The position numbers were made by a program, and so were the translations under genes. The notes beneath the pieces were generated by a model that did not search any database, was not told the DNA's origin, and saw only the letters and a program-made list of their open reading frames with translations. This document shows positions 45,942 through 54,698 of a DNA stretch of 64,000 bases, piece by piece. Within the stretch, counting starts at the first letter, position 1, and every line of letters starts with the position of its first letter. The stretch is from Luminiphilus sp. (GTDB lineage: Bacteria > Pseudomonadota > Gammaproteobacteria > Pseudomonadales > Halieaceae), in contig JAQWUD010000009.1 of NCBI GenBank assembly GCA_029242325.1, positions 45,080-109,079 on the forward strand, in the 5' to 3' direction.

Positions 45942-47068
45942 CCCGTCATACCGTCAAAAAAGTTCTTGACCCCCTCAAACCAGCTGTTCTGGCGCGGTGA
46001 CTGCTGCTCTCCACCCTCATCCAATGTGCCGCGAAACTCCTCGAGCAGGGTGCGCTGTGCCTTCGTCAGATTCACTGGTGTTTCAACCACAGCCCGACAC
46101 AGCAGATCGCCGACGGGACCGCCGCGAACGGGTTTTACCCCCTTGCCGCGCAAACGAAACATCTTGCCCGTTTGCGTTTCTGATGGAATTTTCAGTTTCA
46201 CTCTTCCATCGAGCGTGGGCACTTCCAGTTCACCGCCAAGTGCCGCATCAGCAAAGCTGATAGGGACTTCGCAATAGAGATGCCGCCCGTCCCGCTCGAA
46301 AAGCGCATGCTGGCGAACGGCTATTTGCACAAATAAATCGCCGGGCGGGCCACTAGCAGGTCCCGCCTCACCCTCTCCACTGAGGCGGATACGATCACCG
46401 GTATCTACACCCGGGGGCACCTTGACGGACAACGTTTTGGTTTTCTCGACCAGCCCCTGACCGCGACACTGACCACAAGGGTCGGAAATGGTCTGGCCCC
46501 GCCCACGACACTTGGGACAAGTTTGCTGCACCTGAAAGAAGCCCTGCTGGCTCCGCACCTGACCGCTACCGCCGCACCCTCCGCAGGTTACCGGGCTACT
46601 GCCGGGCTTTGAACCACTGCCGTCGCAGGGTTCACAGTGTTGTAAAGAGGGGACGCGAATCTCGGCTGTAGAACCCCGCACAGCTTGCTCCAGAGACACC
46701 TCCAGGGTGTAGCGCAGATCCGACCCTCGCTGAGGCCCCTGCCGACGGCCGCCGCCACCGCCACCGCCAAAGATGTCGCCAAAAACATCACCGAAGATGT
46801 CAGAGAAACTGCCACCTTGAAAACCACCGCCACCCATTGATGGATCCACGCCGGCATGACCAAGCTGATCGTATGTGCCGCGTTTTTCTCCATCTGAGAG
46901 GATTTCGTAGGCTTCGGTAGCTTCTTTGAACTTTGCGTCAGCGTTAGCATCATCCGGATTCCGATCCGGGTGATATTTCATCGCAATACGACGATAGGCT
47001 TTTTTGATGTCCTGCTCGCTGGCTGATCGATCAACCCCGAGCACTTCGTAGTAATCACGTTTCGACAT
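45938..47068 (-). CDS. dnaJ: Molecular chaperone DnaJ
   Basis: Hsp40 co-chaperone of DnaK, 376 residues. The J-domain has the HPD triad in KYHPDRNPD (about 32-40). A Gly/Phe-rich linker follows, then four zinc-binding CxxCxGxG-type repeats ([32 protein letters not shown]) between about 145 and 215, and the C-terminal substrate-binding domains. GAGAGGG lies about 10 bases before the ATG. A terminator-like hairpin sits between dnaK and this gene, so dnaJ may be expressed at a lower level. Confidence 0.96.
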   Translation of the reverse strand: MSKRDYYEVLGVDRSASEQDIKKAYRRIAMKYHPDRNPDDANADAKFKEATEAYEILSDGEKRGTYDQLGHAGVDPSMGGGGFQGGSFSDIFGDVFGDIFGGGGGGGRRQGPQRGSDLRYTLEVSLEQAVRGSTAEIRVPSLQHCEPCDGSGSKPGSSPVTCGGCGGSGQVRSQQGFFQVQQTCPKCRGRGQTISDPCGQCRGQGLVEKTKTLSVKVPPGVDTGDRIRLSGEGEAGPASGPPGDLFVQIAVRQHALFERDGRHLYCEVPISFADAALGGELEVPTLDGRVKLKIPSETQTGKMFRLRGKGVKPVRGGPVGDLLCRAVVETPVNLTKAQRTLLEEFRGTLDEGGEQQSPRQNSWFEGVKNFFDGMTG

Positions 47069-47110
47069 ACTTAACGCGCCCTCTCAGTGGAGTACGGCAC
47101 ACCCTCCCTA

Positions 47111-47151
47111 AAAACGGACGCGGGTCCGTGGTAAACACCACGACCCGCGTC
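47111..47151 (-). terminator. Intrinsic terminator between dnaK and dnaJ
   Basis: On the minus strand GACGCGGGTCGTGGT pairs with its complement across a 4-base loop, with one bulged base (47117-47151), and is followed by CGTTTTTA. The stem is long and GC-rich. It lies about 60 bases after the dnaK stop and about 42 before the dnaJ start, so it probably acts as a partial terminator/attenuator inside the operon. Confidence 0.75.
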
Positions 47152-47209
47152 TCGAAATTGCTCCCTGTGAGCGCTACAGGGCCTTCCAGCCCTCGCTAGA
47201 CTGCAGCGC

Positions 47210-49141
47210 TCATGCGCGCTTTTCTTCCTTGACCTCTTCAAATTCGGCATCCACAACATCTCCATCATCTGCCTCGGTTTCAGCCTCGCCAGAATTTGCC
47301 TCGGCTGCTTCACCTGCCGCCTGCTGTGCCGCATACATTTTTTGCGCAACACCACCGGTAGCTTCAGTCAATTTAGTGGTCGCCGCTTCCATGGCCGCAG
47401 CGTCGTCTCCCTTGATTGCCTCTTCTGTTTCGGTGATGGCGGCTTCGATGGCACCCCGCTCGTCCTCAGTCGCGTGCTCCCCTGCCTCTTCCAGCGTCTT
47501 GCGGGCAGCGTGCACCATGCCATCGGCCGTATTGCGCGCGGCAACTACCTCCTCAAACTTCTTGTCTGCTTCAGCATTGGCCTCGGCATCCTGCACCATC
47601 TGCTCGATTTCCCCCTCTGAGAGGCCGCCCGAAGCGGTAATACGGATGGATTGTTCCTTGCCGGTTGCCTTGTCCTTGGCCGATACATTGAGGATACCGT
47701 TAGCATCCAGATCAAAGGTGACCTCAACCTGAGGCATCCCTCGCGGCGAAGGGGGAATATCAGCCAGATCAAAGCGCCCCAGAGATTTGTTCTGGGTAGC
47801 CTGCTTACGCTCACCCTGCACCACATGAATCGTCACCGCCGTCTGATTATCCTCAGCGGTAGAGAATATCTGGGACTTCTTGGTGGGGATGGTCGTATTC
47901 TTTTCGATTAACGGCGTGGCAACACCACCCATGGTCTCGATGCCCAGCGTGAGTGGGGTCACATCCAGCAAGAGCACATCCTTCACGTCTCCCGCCAGCA
48001 CCGCAGCCTGAATCGATGCGCCCATGGCAACCGCTTCGTCGGGGTTTACATCCTTGCGCGCTTCCTTCCCGAAAAAGTCTGCCACGGTCTTTTGCACCAT
48101 CGGCATACGGGTCTGACCCCCAACCAAAATCACATCGTTCACCTCGCTTGGAGACAAACCTGCGTCCTCAAGGGCCGTCTTGACTGGACCCAGTGATCGG
48201 GTCACCAGCTCTTCGACCAGAGATTCCAGTTTGGAGCGGCTCAATTTCACAACCAAGTGCTTGGGACCAGTGGCATCGGCAGTTATATAGGGCAGATTGA
48301 CCTCTGTCTGCTGCGAACTCGACAGCTCGATCTTGGCCTTCTCAGCGGCCTCCTTCAGGCGCTGCAGAGCCAGCGGATCATTGTGCAGATCAATGCCGTT
48401 TTCCTTTCGGAATTCATCTGCCAGGAATTCAATCAAACGCAGATCAAAGTCCTCGCCACCCAAAAAGGTATCGCCATTTGTCGCCAGCACCTCAAATTGA
48501 TGTTCGCCGTCCACCTCAGCAATTTCAATAATAGAGATGTCAAAAGTGCCGCCACCTAGATCGTAAACTGCCACGGTGTGATCGCCCTTCGCCTTATCCA
48601 TGCCATAGGCGAGCGCCGCTGCCGTGGGCTCATTAATGATCCGCTTCACCTCGAGACCCGCAATACGCCCCGCGTCTTTCGTCGCCTGTCGCTGGGAATC
48701 GTTGAAATACGCGGGCACCGTGATCACCGCCTCGGTCACCGTCTCACCCAGGTATTCTTCCGCTGTTTTCTTCATCTTGCGGAGGGTCTCAGCAGACACC
48801 TGTGGGGGCGCCATCTTGTCGTCATTCACCTGCACCCAGGCGTCACCGCTGTCGGCCTCGACGATCTGATAGGGCACCATTTTGATGTCCTTTTGCACCA
48901 CAGCATCGTCGAATCGTCTGCCGATCAGTCGCTTGACCGCATACAGTGTATTGCGTGGATTCGTGACCGCCTGCCGCTTCGCAGACTGCCCCACGAGAAT
49001 TTCGTTGTCATCGGTATAGGCTACGATAGAGGGCGTTGTTCTCCCGCCCTCTGCATTTTCTATGACCCGAGGCTTTCCTCCCTCCAATACGGAGACACAA
49101 CTGTTGGTTGTACCGAGGTCAATGCCAATAATTTTTCCCAT
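47210..49141 (-). CDS. dnaK: Molecular chaperone DnaK
   Basis: Hsp70 chaperone of 643 residues. The N-terminal ATPase starts [21 protein letters not shown] and carries the phosphate loop [12 protein letters not shown] near 195 and the [11 protein letters not shown] motif near 340. The linker is [19 protein letters not shown]. The C-terminal lid ends with an acidic [12 protein letters not shown] tail, slightly different from the usual EEV. AGGAGAG lies about 7 bases before the ATG. A near-perfect RpoH promoter is about 60 bases upstream. Works with DnaJ and GrpE encoded next to it. Confidence 0.97.
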   Translation of the reverse strand: MGKIIGIDLGTTNSCVSVLEGGKPRVIENAEGGRTTPSIVAYTDDNEILVGQSAKRQAVTNPRNTLYAVKRLIGRRFDDAVVQKDIKMVPYQIVEADSGDAWVQVNDDKMAPPQVSAETLRKMKKTAEEYLGETVTEAVITVPAYFNDSQRQATKDAGRIAGLEVKRIINEPTAAALAYGMDKAKGDHTVAVYDLGGGTFDISIIEIAEVDGEHQFEVLATNGDTFLGGEDFDLRLIEFLADEFRKENGIDLHNDPLALQRLKEAAEKAKIELSSSQQTEVNLPYITADATGPKHLVVKLSRSKLESLVEELVTRSLGPVKTALEDAGLSPSEVNDVILVGGQTRMPMVQKTVADFFGKEARKDVNPDEAVAMGASIQAAVLAGDVKDVLLLDVTPLTLGIETMGGVATPLIEKNTTIPTKKSQIFSTAEDNQTAVTIHVVQGERKQATQNKSLGRFDLADIPPSPRGMPQVEVTFDLDANGILNVSAKDKATGKEQSIRITASGGLSEGEIEQMVQDAEANAEADKKFEEVVAARNTADGMVHAARKTLEEAGEHATEDERGAIEAAITETEEAIKGDDAAAMEAATTKLTEATGGVAQKMYAAQQAAGEAAEANSGEAETEADDGDVVDAEFEEVKEEKRA

Positions 49142-49196
49142 TTTTCTCTCTCCTGTAGTCCGGCAATCGCAAGCCGGGCTGCTTTCTCACTTATTG

Positions 49197-49224
49197 ATAT
49201 GGGGGCAGTCGCTGTCGTTTCAAG
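49197..49224 (-). promoter_or_regulatory. RpoH (sigma-32)-type promoter of dnaK
   Basis: On the minus strand CTTGAAA (49218-49224) is followed after 13 bases by CCCCATAT (49197-49204), a near-perfect match to the sigma-32 consensus. Transcription would begin near 49190, giving a leader of about 50 bases before the dnaK ATG. It separates dnaK from grpE as its own heat-shock unit. Confidence 0.85.
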
Positions 49225-49251
49225 CACACCACCCAAGCTGTATCCAATCGC

Positions 49252-49857
49252 CTACACGCTGGGCGCTTTTGACACCATCACCATGGCGGGGCGCAACAAT
49301 CGACCGTTTAAGATGTAACCTTTTTGCATGACCGCGATCACGGAATTGGGCTCAACATCCGCTTGCTCTACCATACTCATGGCCTGAGCAGTTTCCGGAT
49401 CAAAGGGCTCGCCCATGGGCTCAACCGGTTCTACGCCATACTTTGTCAATACGTCCAGGAAACCCTTACGGGTGAGTTCGATCCCCTCTACCAGGGCGGC
49501 AGCACCGTGATCATCTCCAGCGGACTCAAGGGCTCTCTCAAGGTTGTCCACCACGCTCAGCAAATCACCGCAAAATCTTTCCAAAGCGAACTTACGCGCT
49601 TTTTCGACCTCCTGCTCAGCACGCCGCTGTACGTTCATGGCGTCTGCCTGCGCGCGCAGAGCCGCGTCCTGCGCCGCGGCCAGTTCAGCTTCCAGATCAC
49701 GCTCAGACGAGTCGGCATGATCGATGGGCGCTGCCTCATCAACCGACTCGTCACCCCGTGGTTCGGGCGAAACCTCAGGCTCCACCGGGCGAGTCGCGTC
49801 AGCTGGGGCGGTATCCGGATCGAGAGGGTCGGTTTGATCGGAATTATTCTCAGACAT
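49252..49857 (-). CDS. grpE: Nucleotide exchange factor GrpE
   Basis: Exchanges ADP for ATP on DnaK. The ATG at 49857 (GGAGAA about 7 bases upstream) gives 201 residues; the frame extends to 49929 without GrpE character. The N-terminus is acidic and disordered to about residue 60. A long coiled coil follows, with [24 protein letters not shown], and then the C-terminal beta domain with [14 protein letters not shown] and [20 protein letters not shown]. It sits between hrcA and dnaK with its own RpoH-type promoter. Confidence 0.95.
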   Translation of the reverse strand: MSENNSDQTDPLDPDTAPADATRPVEPEVSPEPRGDESVDEAAPIDHADSSERDLEAELAAAQDAALRAQADAMNVQRRAEQEVEKARKFALERFCGDLLSVVDNLERALESAGDDHGAAALVEGIELTRKGFLDVLTKYGVEPVEPMGEPFDPETAQAMSMVEQADVEPNSVIAVMQKGYILNGRLLRPAMVMVSKAPSV

Positions 49858-49912
49858 GGGGCTTCTCCACTGAAACTGATGCTGAGGGGGCGAAAGCCTC
49901 CTCCCGACGCAG

Positions 49913-49940
49913 ATTTGGGGGCCCAGCAAGAATTTTCAAG
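49913..49940 (-). promoter_or_regulatory. RpoH (sigma-32)-type promoter of grpE
   Basis: On the minus strand CTTGAAA (49934-49940) is followed after 13 bases by CCCCAAAT (49913-49920). This closely matches the sigma-32 consensus and has the same spacer length as the dnaK promoter. The start would fall near 49905, about 50 bases before the grpE ATG. Confidence 0.8.
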
Positions 49941-50088
49941 GGTGCAGCCGCGGCTTCTGATCAACTGAAGGCAAAACAGCCTTGCGAGGGACTACCTGCT
50001 CATTGCGATGATGCGACCGCAGGCTGCGACATCAGAGCCCGAGCACGCACTGGCGGCGCAGCAGGCCATGGCGATTTTCTCAATAAGC

Positions 50089-51117
50089 TTAGCGGGAAAG
50101 CGCGGCACTCAGCATGCGCGCCGTCACATCCACAATGGGAATGACGCGCTCATATGCCATGCGGGTCGGCCCGATCACCCCCAGCACTCCTAGTGATTGA
50201 GAACCTTGCGCGTAGGGCGCCGTAATCACGCTGAAGTCACCAAAAACATCGAACCCCGCTTCCTCGCCGATAAAAATCTGGATGCCGTCCGCGCGCGAGC
50301 AGCGCTCGAGCAGCTCCAGTAAATCTCGCTTTCGCTCAAAGGCATCAAAAAGTTCTCGTAGTTTCTGCATATCTTCCGGCGACGCTTGATTCAGAAGACT
50401 GGCCTCTCCTGTCACCACTACGTTGTCTGATTGCTGCTCTGTGCTGATGGCAGCGCTGGCGAGCTCCAGTGCAGCTTCCAGATAGGCATCGATCCGCAAT
50501 CTTGCCTCAGCCATTTCTTTCACAATACGGCTTTTAACCTGGGACAAATCACTACCGGCGTAACGCTGATTGATGAGATCAGCCGCGGCCTTGAGCTGCT
50601 CCTCGGTCATAGGCCGTTGAACCTGAATAATACGATTTTGCACCTCGCGTTCATTGATCACGAGAATCACCAGCACACGATCCCCTGATAGCGGCAGGAA
50701 CTCAATTTGCCTAAGCTGGCTGGCGGTGGGCTTGGGCACCGTAACGATCCCCGTCTGGTAGGTAATCTGTGCAAGCAAATTGGATGCTGACTGCACCAGC
50801 TCACCCGCACTGCGGTTGGGGTTCAGACCTGCGTTAAGTGCAGATACCGCGCCCTGCTCTACGGGGCCGACTTGCAACAGGCTATCAACAAAGACCCGAT
50901 AACCTTGCGCGGTGGGCACACGACCAGCCGAGGTATGGGGTGAGGCGAGATAACCCAGATCCTCAAGCTCGGCCATGATGTTACGCACCGTTGCCGGGCT
51001 GACGGAGAGACCGCTCTCACCTTGCAGGTTTTTCGATGCCACCGGCTGCCCCTCGCGGATATGCATCTCCACCAATGTTTTCAGGAGCGACGACGCTCGG
51101 GGGGACAGAGCTTCCAC
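50089..51117 (-). CDS. hrcA: Heat-inducible transcription repressor HrcA
   Basis: Repressor that in many bacteria binds the CIRCE element and is kept active by GroEL. The 342-residue protein has the winged-helix N-terminus (REGQPVASKNLQGESGLSVSPATVRNIMAELEDLGYLASPHTSAGRVPTAQGYR, read in parts) and the C-terminal GAF-like region ending GVLGVIGPTRMAYERVIPIVDVTARML. The start GTG at 51117 has AGAGA 6 bases upstream. It is the first gene of the heat-shock cluster, divergent from recN. I see no canonical CIRCE (TTAGCACTC-N9-GAGTGCTAA) anywhere around it. Confidence 0.95.
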   Translation of the reverse strand: MEALSPRASSLLKTLVEMHIREGQPVASKNLQGESGLSVSPATVRNIMAELEDLGYLASPHTSAGRVPTAQGYRVFVDSLLQVGPVEQGAVSALNAGLNPNRSAGELVQSASNLLAQITYQTGIVTVPKPTASQLRQIEFLPLSGDRVLVILVINEREVQNRIIQVQRPMTEEQLKAAADLINQRYAGSDLSQVKSRIVKEMAEARLRIDAYLEAALELASAAISTEQQSDNVVVTGEASLLNQASPEDMQKLRELFDAFERKRDLLELLERCSRADGIQIFIGEEAGFDVFGDFSVITAPYAQGSQSLGVLGVIGPTRMAYERVIPIVDVTARMLSAALSR

Positions 51118-51247
51118 TGGCTATCTCTTCGAAAAATCCGACTGGTGTTGTAGCACAGGCTGTGCGCCCAAAAAAGCGCTGTCCGCACACCCTGCGTAGG
51201 ATTGGCATGTGCGCGGGCAGCAGCGCACAAACAAATCCATCCTGATG

Positions 51248-51276
51248 TTCACTCCGACCTCTGTCTGCGCTATAAC
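51248..51276 (+). promoter_or_regulatory. Candidate sigma-70 promoter of recN
   Basis: TTCACT (51248-51253) and TATAAC (51271-51276) are separated by exactly 17 bases and match four and five of six consensus positions. The start would be near 51283, about 22 bases before the recN ATG. No canonical LexA box overlaps it. Confidence 0.55.
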
Positions 51277-51304
51277 ATGGTTTTCGCCGCGCCCGGACCG
51301 TCCC

Positions 51305-52957
51305 ATGCTTCTCAATCTCGCGATTCAGGACTTCGCGGTTGTCGATCACCTCGAGATCGATCTCTACGATGGCATGACCTGTATCACTGGAGAGACGGGT
51401 GCCGGCAAATCCATCATGCTGGACGCGTTGGGCCTGTGCGTTGGAGACCGCGCTGATTCCCGAGCGATTCGGCCGGGCGCATCGCGAACCGACATCTCCG
51501 CCTGCTTTGATGTTTCGCGTAATACCCGTGCCCAAATATGGCTAACGGAGCGCGATTTATTAGAGGCAACGGGAGAATGCATTCTGCGACGCACCATCAC
51601 CGCAGAGGGGCGCTCTCGCGCCTATATTAATGGCACTCCTGCCACGCTCTCTGACTGCGCTGATCTCGGACAATTACTGGTGGACATCCACTCCCAACAT
51701 GCACATCAATCGCTGCTGCGAAGGCCCACGCAACGCAGCCTGCTGGACACCTATGCCAGCGCGCAGTCACTGATAGTGCAGGTCAGCGAGCTCGCGCAGC
51801 GTTGGCGCGTCCTGCAGGAAGAACATGCCCGGTTATCGGGGAAAACTGCGGAATCTGACGCAAGAAAAGAGTTACTGACTTATCAGATCGCCGAACTGGA
51901 AACCACCAACCCCCAAACTGGCGAACTTGCCGAGTTGGAGTCACGACACCGACTCCTGTCGAACGCCGCCTTCATCATCGACGCGGCCAACGAGATTGCC
52001 AACGGTTGCGAGTCGCAGCGCGATGCGTTGGCAAAATTGGTTACCCTCGCCAATGACGATCGTATGACCTCGGATGCCACAATTAATCTCCGTGAACTCA
52101 TGCAATCTGCGCTGATCCAAGTGGACGAAGCGCAGGCAGAGACTGTGCGCTTCGCCGCCTCAGTCGAGTTGGACCCCGCCGGATTACGGGAAACCGAAGA
52201 ACGCCTGACTGCATTACATGATCTTGCACGCAAGCACCGCGTGTCTGCGGAATCGCTACCTGAACTTCTGGCGACACTGCAGGCAGAGTTAAACTCACTA
52301 ACAGGTGGCTCAGAGCATCTTGAGGCACTGGCAGGTCAACTAGAGGAAACTGCTGTCGACTGGCGCAGGCAGGCAGAGCAACTCTCGGGTCGACGCCACG
52401 ACGCAGCATCGGACTTGGGCACGCGCGTGATGGATAGGTTGGCGGGACTGGCCATGGGAAAATGTGTATTCGAAGTCGCGCTGATCCCATTCAGTGACAC
52501 ACGACCGGACCCCCGTGGTGCCGAGGACGTAGAATTCTTGATCGCCACCAACCCTGGCGCGGCACCAGGCCCCCTGAACAAAGTGGCCTCCGGCGGCGAG
52601 CTTTCGCGCATCAGTCTTGCGCTTCAAGTAATCGCCGCCGATACAGCCACCTCACCCACCATCATCTTCGACGAGGTGGATGTGGGTATTGGCGGCGGCG
52701 TGGCTGAAGCCGTGGGAGAATTATTGCAGCAACTCGGCACACGGAGCCAGGTTTTGGCTGTCACTCACCAGCCGCAGGTGGCCGCAAAGGGTCATCACCA
52801 CCTGCTCGTCACCAAGGAGGGTGAAGACACCGTACACTCCTTGCTGACGACGCTCGAAGGTAAAGCTCGCGTAGAGGAAATCGGCCGCATGTTGGGCGGC
52901 GCAAAACTGACGGGAAATACGCTCGCGCATGCCCAGGAGATGCTAAACGGGGCCTAG
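51305..52957 (+). CDS. recN: DNA repair protein RecN
   Basis: SMC-like ATPase that helps repair double-strand breaks. From the ATG at 51305 it is 550 residues, close to E. coli RecN (553). The frame is open 32 codons upstream, but LLNLAIQDFAVVDHLEIDL is the usual N-terminus. Walker A is GETGAGKS near residue 30. Long coiled-coil arms lie between about 160 and 370. The signature KVASGGELSRISLALQVI and Walker B TIIFDEVDVGIGG are in the C-terminal third, with VTHQPQVAA following. The ribosome site is weak. Confidence 0.95.
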   Translation: MLLNLAIQDFAVVDHLEIDLYDGMTCITGETGAGKSIMLDALGLCVGDRADSRAIRPGASRTDISACFDVSRNTRAQIWLTERDLLEATGECILRRTITAEGRSRAYINGTPATLSDCADLGQLLVDIHSQHAHQSLLRRPTQRSLLDTYASAQSLIVQVSELAQRWRVLQEEHARLSGKTAESDARKELLTYQIAELETTNPQTGELAELESRHRLLSNAAFIIDAANEIANGCESQRDALAKLVTLANDDRMTSDATINLRELMQSALIQVDEAQAETVRFAASVELDPAGLRETEERLTALHDLARKHRVSAESLPELLATLQAELNSLTGGSEHLEALAGQLEETAVDWRRQAEQLSGRRHDAASDLGTRVMDRLAGLAMGKCVFEVALIPFSDTRPDPRGAEDVEFLIATNPGAAPGPLNKVASGGELSRISLALQVIAADTATSPTIIFDEVDVGIGGGVAEAVGELLQQLGTRSQVLAVTHQPQVAAKGHHHLLVTKEGEDTVHSLLTTLEGKARVEEIGRMLGGAKLTGNTLAHAQEMLNGA

Positions 52958-52988
52958 CTTCCCTGACTCGCATACGGCAACGTGGTCG

Positions 52989-53408
52989 TCAGGCGCCGGA
53001 TTTCTTTCGAACATACAGCACCAGCGAATGGTCGATGATTTCGTAACCCTGCTCCTCGGCAATCATGTGCTGCCGACGCTCGATTTCCTCATCGATAAAT
53101 TCAATTACCTCACTGGTGTCCAAATCGACCATGTGATCATGGTGATGGTCCGACGCCATCTCAAAGAAAGAGTGCCCGGCCTCAAAGTTATGTCGAATGA
53201 CCAGACCCGCCGTCTCAAACTGGGTAAGCACCCGGTAGACCGTGGCAAGCCCAATATCCTCACCCGCGTCGCGCAGTCGCTGGTATAAGCCCTCCGCGCT
53301 GAAGTGATCACTTTGTCCAGCTGCGTCGCTCAACATAGACAGAATCTTCAGTCGTGGCGCCGTGACCTTGAGTCCAGCTTTTTTGAGTTCGTGATTTTCT
53401 GAAGACAT
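52989..53408 (-). CDS. fur: Ferric uptake regulator Fur
   Basis: Iron-responsive repressor. The ATG at 53408 gives 139 residues; an in-frame ATG at 53435 would add nine. The winged-helix domain has LKKAGLKVTAPRLKIL and DIGLATVYRVLTQFETAGLV. The metal-binding HHHDHMVDLDTSEVIEF lies near residue 88. The protein has no cysteine at all, so the structural CxxC zinc site of E. coli Fur is absent; other metal ligands (His/Glu) are in place. It converges on recN and diverges from bamE, as fur does in many gammaproteobacteria. Confidence 0.93.
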   Translation of the reverse strand: MSSENHELKKAGLKVTAPRLKILSMLSDAAGQSDHFSAEGLYQRLRDAGEDIGLATVYRVLTQFETAGLVIRHNFEAGHSFFEMASDHHHDHMVDLDTSEVIEFIDEEIERRQHMIAEEQGYEIIDHSLVLYVRKKSGA

Positions 53409-53435
53409 GGGTAGACTGTTCTCTGCCGGGGCCAT

Positions 53436-53463
53436 TTGACGGTATCATGCCATCCGCTTTACT
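53436..53463 (+). promoter_or_regulatory. Candidate sigma-70 promoter of bamE
   Basis: TTGACG (53436-53441) is followed after 16 bases by TTTACT (53458-53463), matching five and four of six consensus bases. The start would be near 53470, so the bamE leader is very short (about 9 bases to the GTG or 21 to the ATG). It lies directly between the divergent fur and bamE starts. Confidence 0.5.
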
Positions 53464-53478
53464 GCCTTGGAAGACAAC

Positions 53479-53874
53479 GTGTCGAGAATCATGACTTCAT
53501 TCGGACCCGCTCTGAGTTTATTGCTGTCGATGCTGCTGACCGGATGCGGCAGCAATTTTGGGTTCCCTGGGGTTTATCGTATCAATGTGGAGCAAGGTAA
53601 CGTCGTCACCGAGGAAATGGTTGAGCAGCTCAGGCCCGGGCTGAATCGAAGACAAGTCAGATACATTATGGGCACCCCGCTCATCGAGGATGCCTTTCAC
53701 AGCGACCGCTGGGATTACCGTTACCTCTTGCGTAACGGCAATGAAACACTGTCGGAGAACCGCCTGACTTTATGGTTTGAGGGCGATGAACTGATCCGTG
53801 CCGAAGGGCCTGACGCACCTGATTGGAGTGAAACTCAGTCCGACAAAGGCGAAACCGCCCCCGAAGCCGCCTGA
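53479..53874 (+). CDS. bamE: Outer-membrane assembly lipoprotein BamE
   Basis: Small lipoprotein of the BAM complex that inserts beta-barrel proteins. About 131 residues from the GTG at 53479 (GGAAG 5 bases upstream); an ATG at 53491 is also possible. The signal peptide ends LLTGC. The SmpA/OmlA domain follows with VYRINVEQGNVVTEEMVEQL, then LNRRQVRYIMGTPLIEDAFHSDRWDY and a C-terminal LTLWFEGDELIR. A Glu/Asp-rich tail follows. The 3' end overlaps the convergent rnfH gene by 40 bases. Confidence 0.93.
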   Translation: MSRIMTSFGPALSLLLSMLLTGCGSNFGFPGVYRINVEQGNVVTEEMVEQLRPGLNRRQVRYIMGTPLIEDAFHSDRWDYRYLLRNGNETLSENRLTLWFEGDELIRAEGPDAPDWSETQSDKGETAPEAA

Positions 53875-54215
53875 CCCTCCTTCGTGCGCGCAGCTTTCAC
53901 TCTGGCTGCCCTCGCCTTCCTGACTTCTTTAGGATCAGCTACGAGCGGCCGATAAATTTCCACGCGCTCGCCAGAGACCAACGCCCGATCAGCCGTAACA
54001 GCTTTGCCCCAGACGCCCAGCTTAAGGCCCGGACCCTCCTCTAATTCATCAAAAAATTGTGCTATTTGACTGCGAAATACAGCCTCCAGTGCTGTGGTTC
54101 CCTGCGGCACTTCCAGCTTCACAATCCTTTGCTTGTCTGGCAGGGCATAAGCCACCTCAACCTGAATCAAGTTCTGCTCGCACGACGCCTCCGCGCTGGG
54201 TATCTCGTCAGCCAT
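53835..54215 (-). CDS. rnfH: RnfH family ubiquitin-fold protein
   Basis: Small protein of 126 residues with the RnfH/UPF0125 fold. The ATG at 54215 overlaps the ratA stop by 8 bases; the open frame beyond it lies in ratA. Motifs: IQVEVAYALPDKQRIVKLEVPQGTTALEAV, LKLGVWGKAV, and GERVEIYRPLVADPKEVRKARA. A basic C-terminal tail follows. The gene pair ratA-rnfH next to smpB and bamE is conserved in gammaproteobacteria. Its molecular role is not settled. Confidence 0.92.
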   Translation of the reverse strand: MADEIPSAEASCEQNLIQVEVAYALPDKQRIVKLEVPQGTTALEAVFRSQIAQFFDELEEGPGLKLGVWGKAVTADRALVSGERVEIYRPLVADPKEVRKARAARVKAARTKEGQAASGAVSPLSD

Positions 54216-54663
54216 TGCCGGGTTCCCGAGGCAACAATTGCGCTGCGCGGCCCACGACCGCGTCAACAAGATCCAGCGCAACCTTATCGAACAGTTTCCC
54301 GACCGCCACATTGGCGAGTCCGCTCGCAAGCTGGAATTGCAGCCGCAGGGAGGTCTTGCAGGCCTCCGCACCCAGTGCTCTGAAGGACCACACGCCGGCA
54401 AATTGGTCGAACGGGCCCTCAACCAGAGTCAATGCTATTTGTTGTGGGCGCTGCATCGTATTGCGCGTCGTAAAGCTGTGACTGATTCCTGCACGGGACA
54501 ACCTCAGTGTGGCAGTCACGGCGTTATCAGTCCGCTCGAGCACCTCTGCACCGACGCAGCCATCCAGAAATTGGGGATAGCGCTCAATATCGGCCACCAG
54601 ATCAAAGACCTGTTCCGCCGGATGCGGTAATAAAGCACTTCTTTCAATCACGCTCATCGTCAT
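54208..54663 (-). CDS. ratA: RatA-type SRPBCC/START-domain protein
   Basis: Member of the RatA/coenzyme Q-binding (COQ10-like) family, about 150 residues. It opens with MSVIERSALLPHPAEQVFDLVADIERYPQFLDGC, read in two parts, and ends with the C-terminal helix GKLFDKVALDLVDAVVGRA. In E. coli RatA was reported to bind 50S subunits and hinder 70S formation, while Coq10 homologues bind ubiquinone; which applies here is not decided. The first ATG (54663) and the third codon ATG (54657) both fit. Confidence 0.9.
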   Translation of the reverse strand: MTMSVIERSALLPHPAEQVFDLVADIERYPQFLDGCVGAEVLERTDNAVTATLRLSRAGISHSFTTRNTMQRPQQIALTLVEGPFDQFAGVWSFRALGAEACKTSLRLQFQLASGLANVAVGKLFDKVALDLVDAVVGRAAQLLPREPGNG

Positions 54664-54698
54664 AGTTTACCGGACAACGGCGTAGGGGAGGCATGAAC

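Noticed and set aside
51118..51304. CIRCE element or LexA box between hrcA and recN
   Set aside because: Neither TTAGCACTC-N9-GAGTGCTAA nor CTGT-N8-ACAG is present; only a loose TGTGCG/CGCACA repeat was found.
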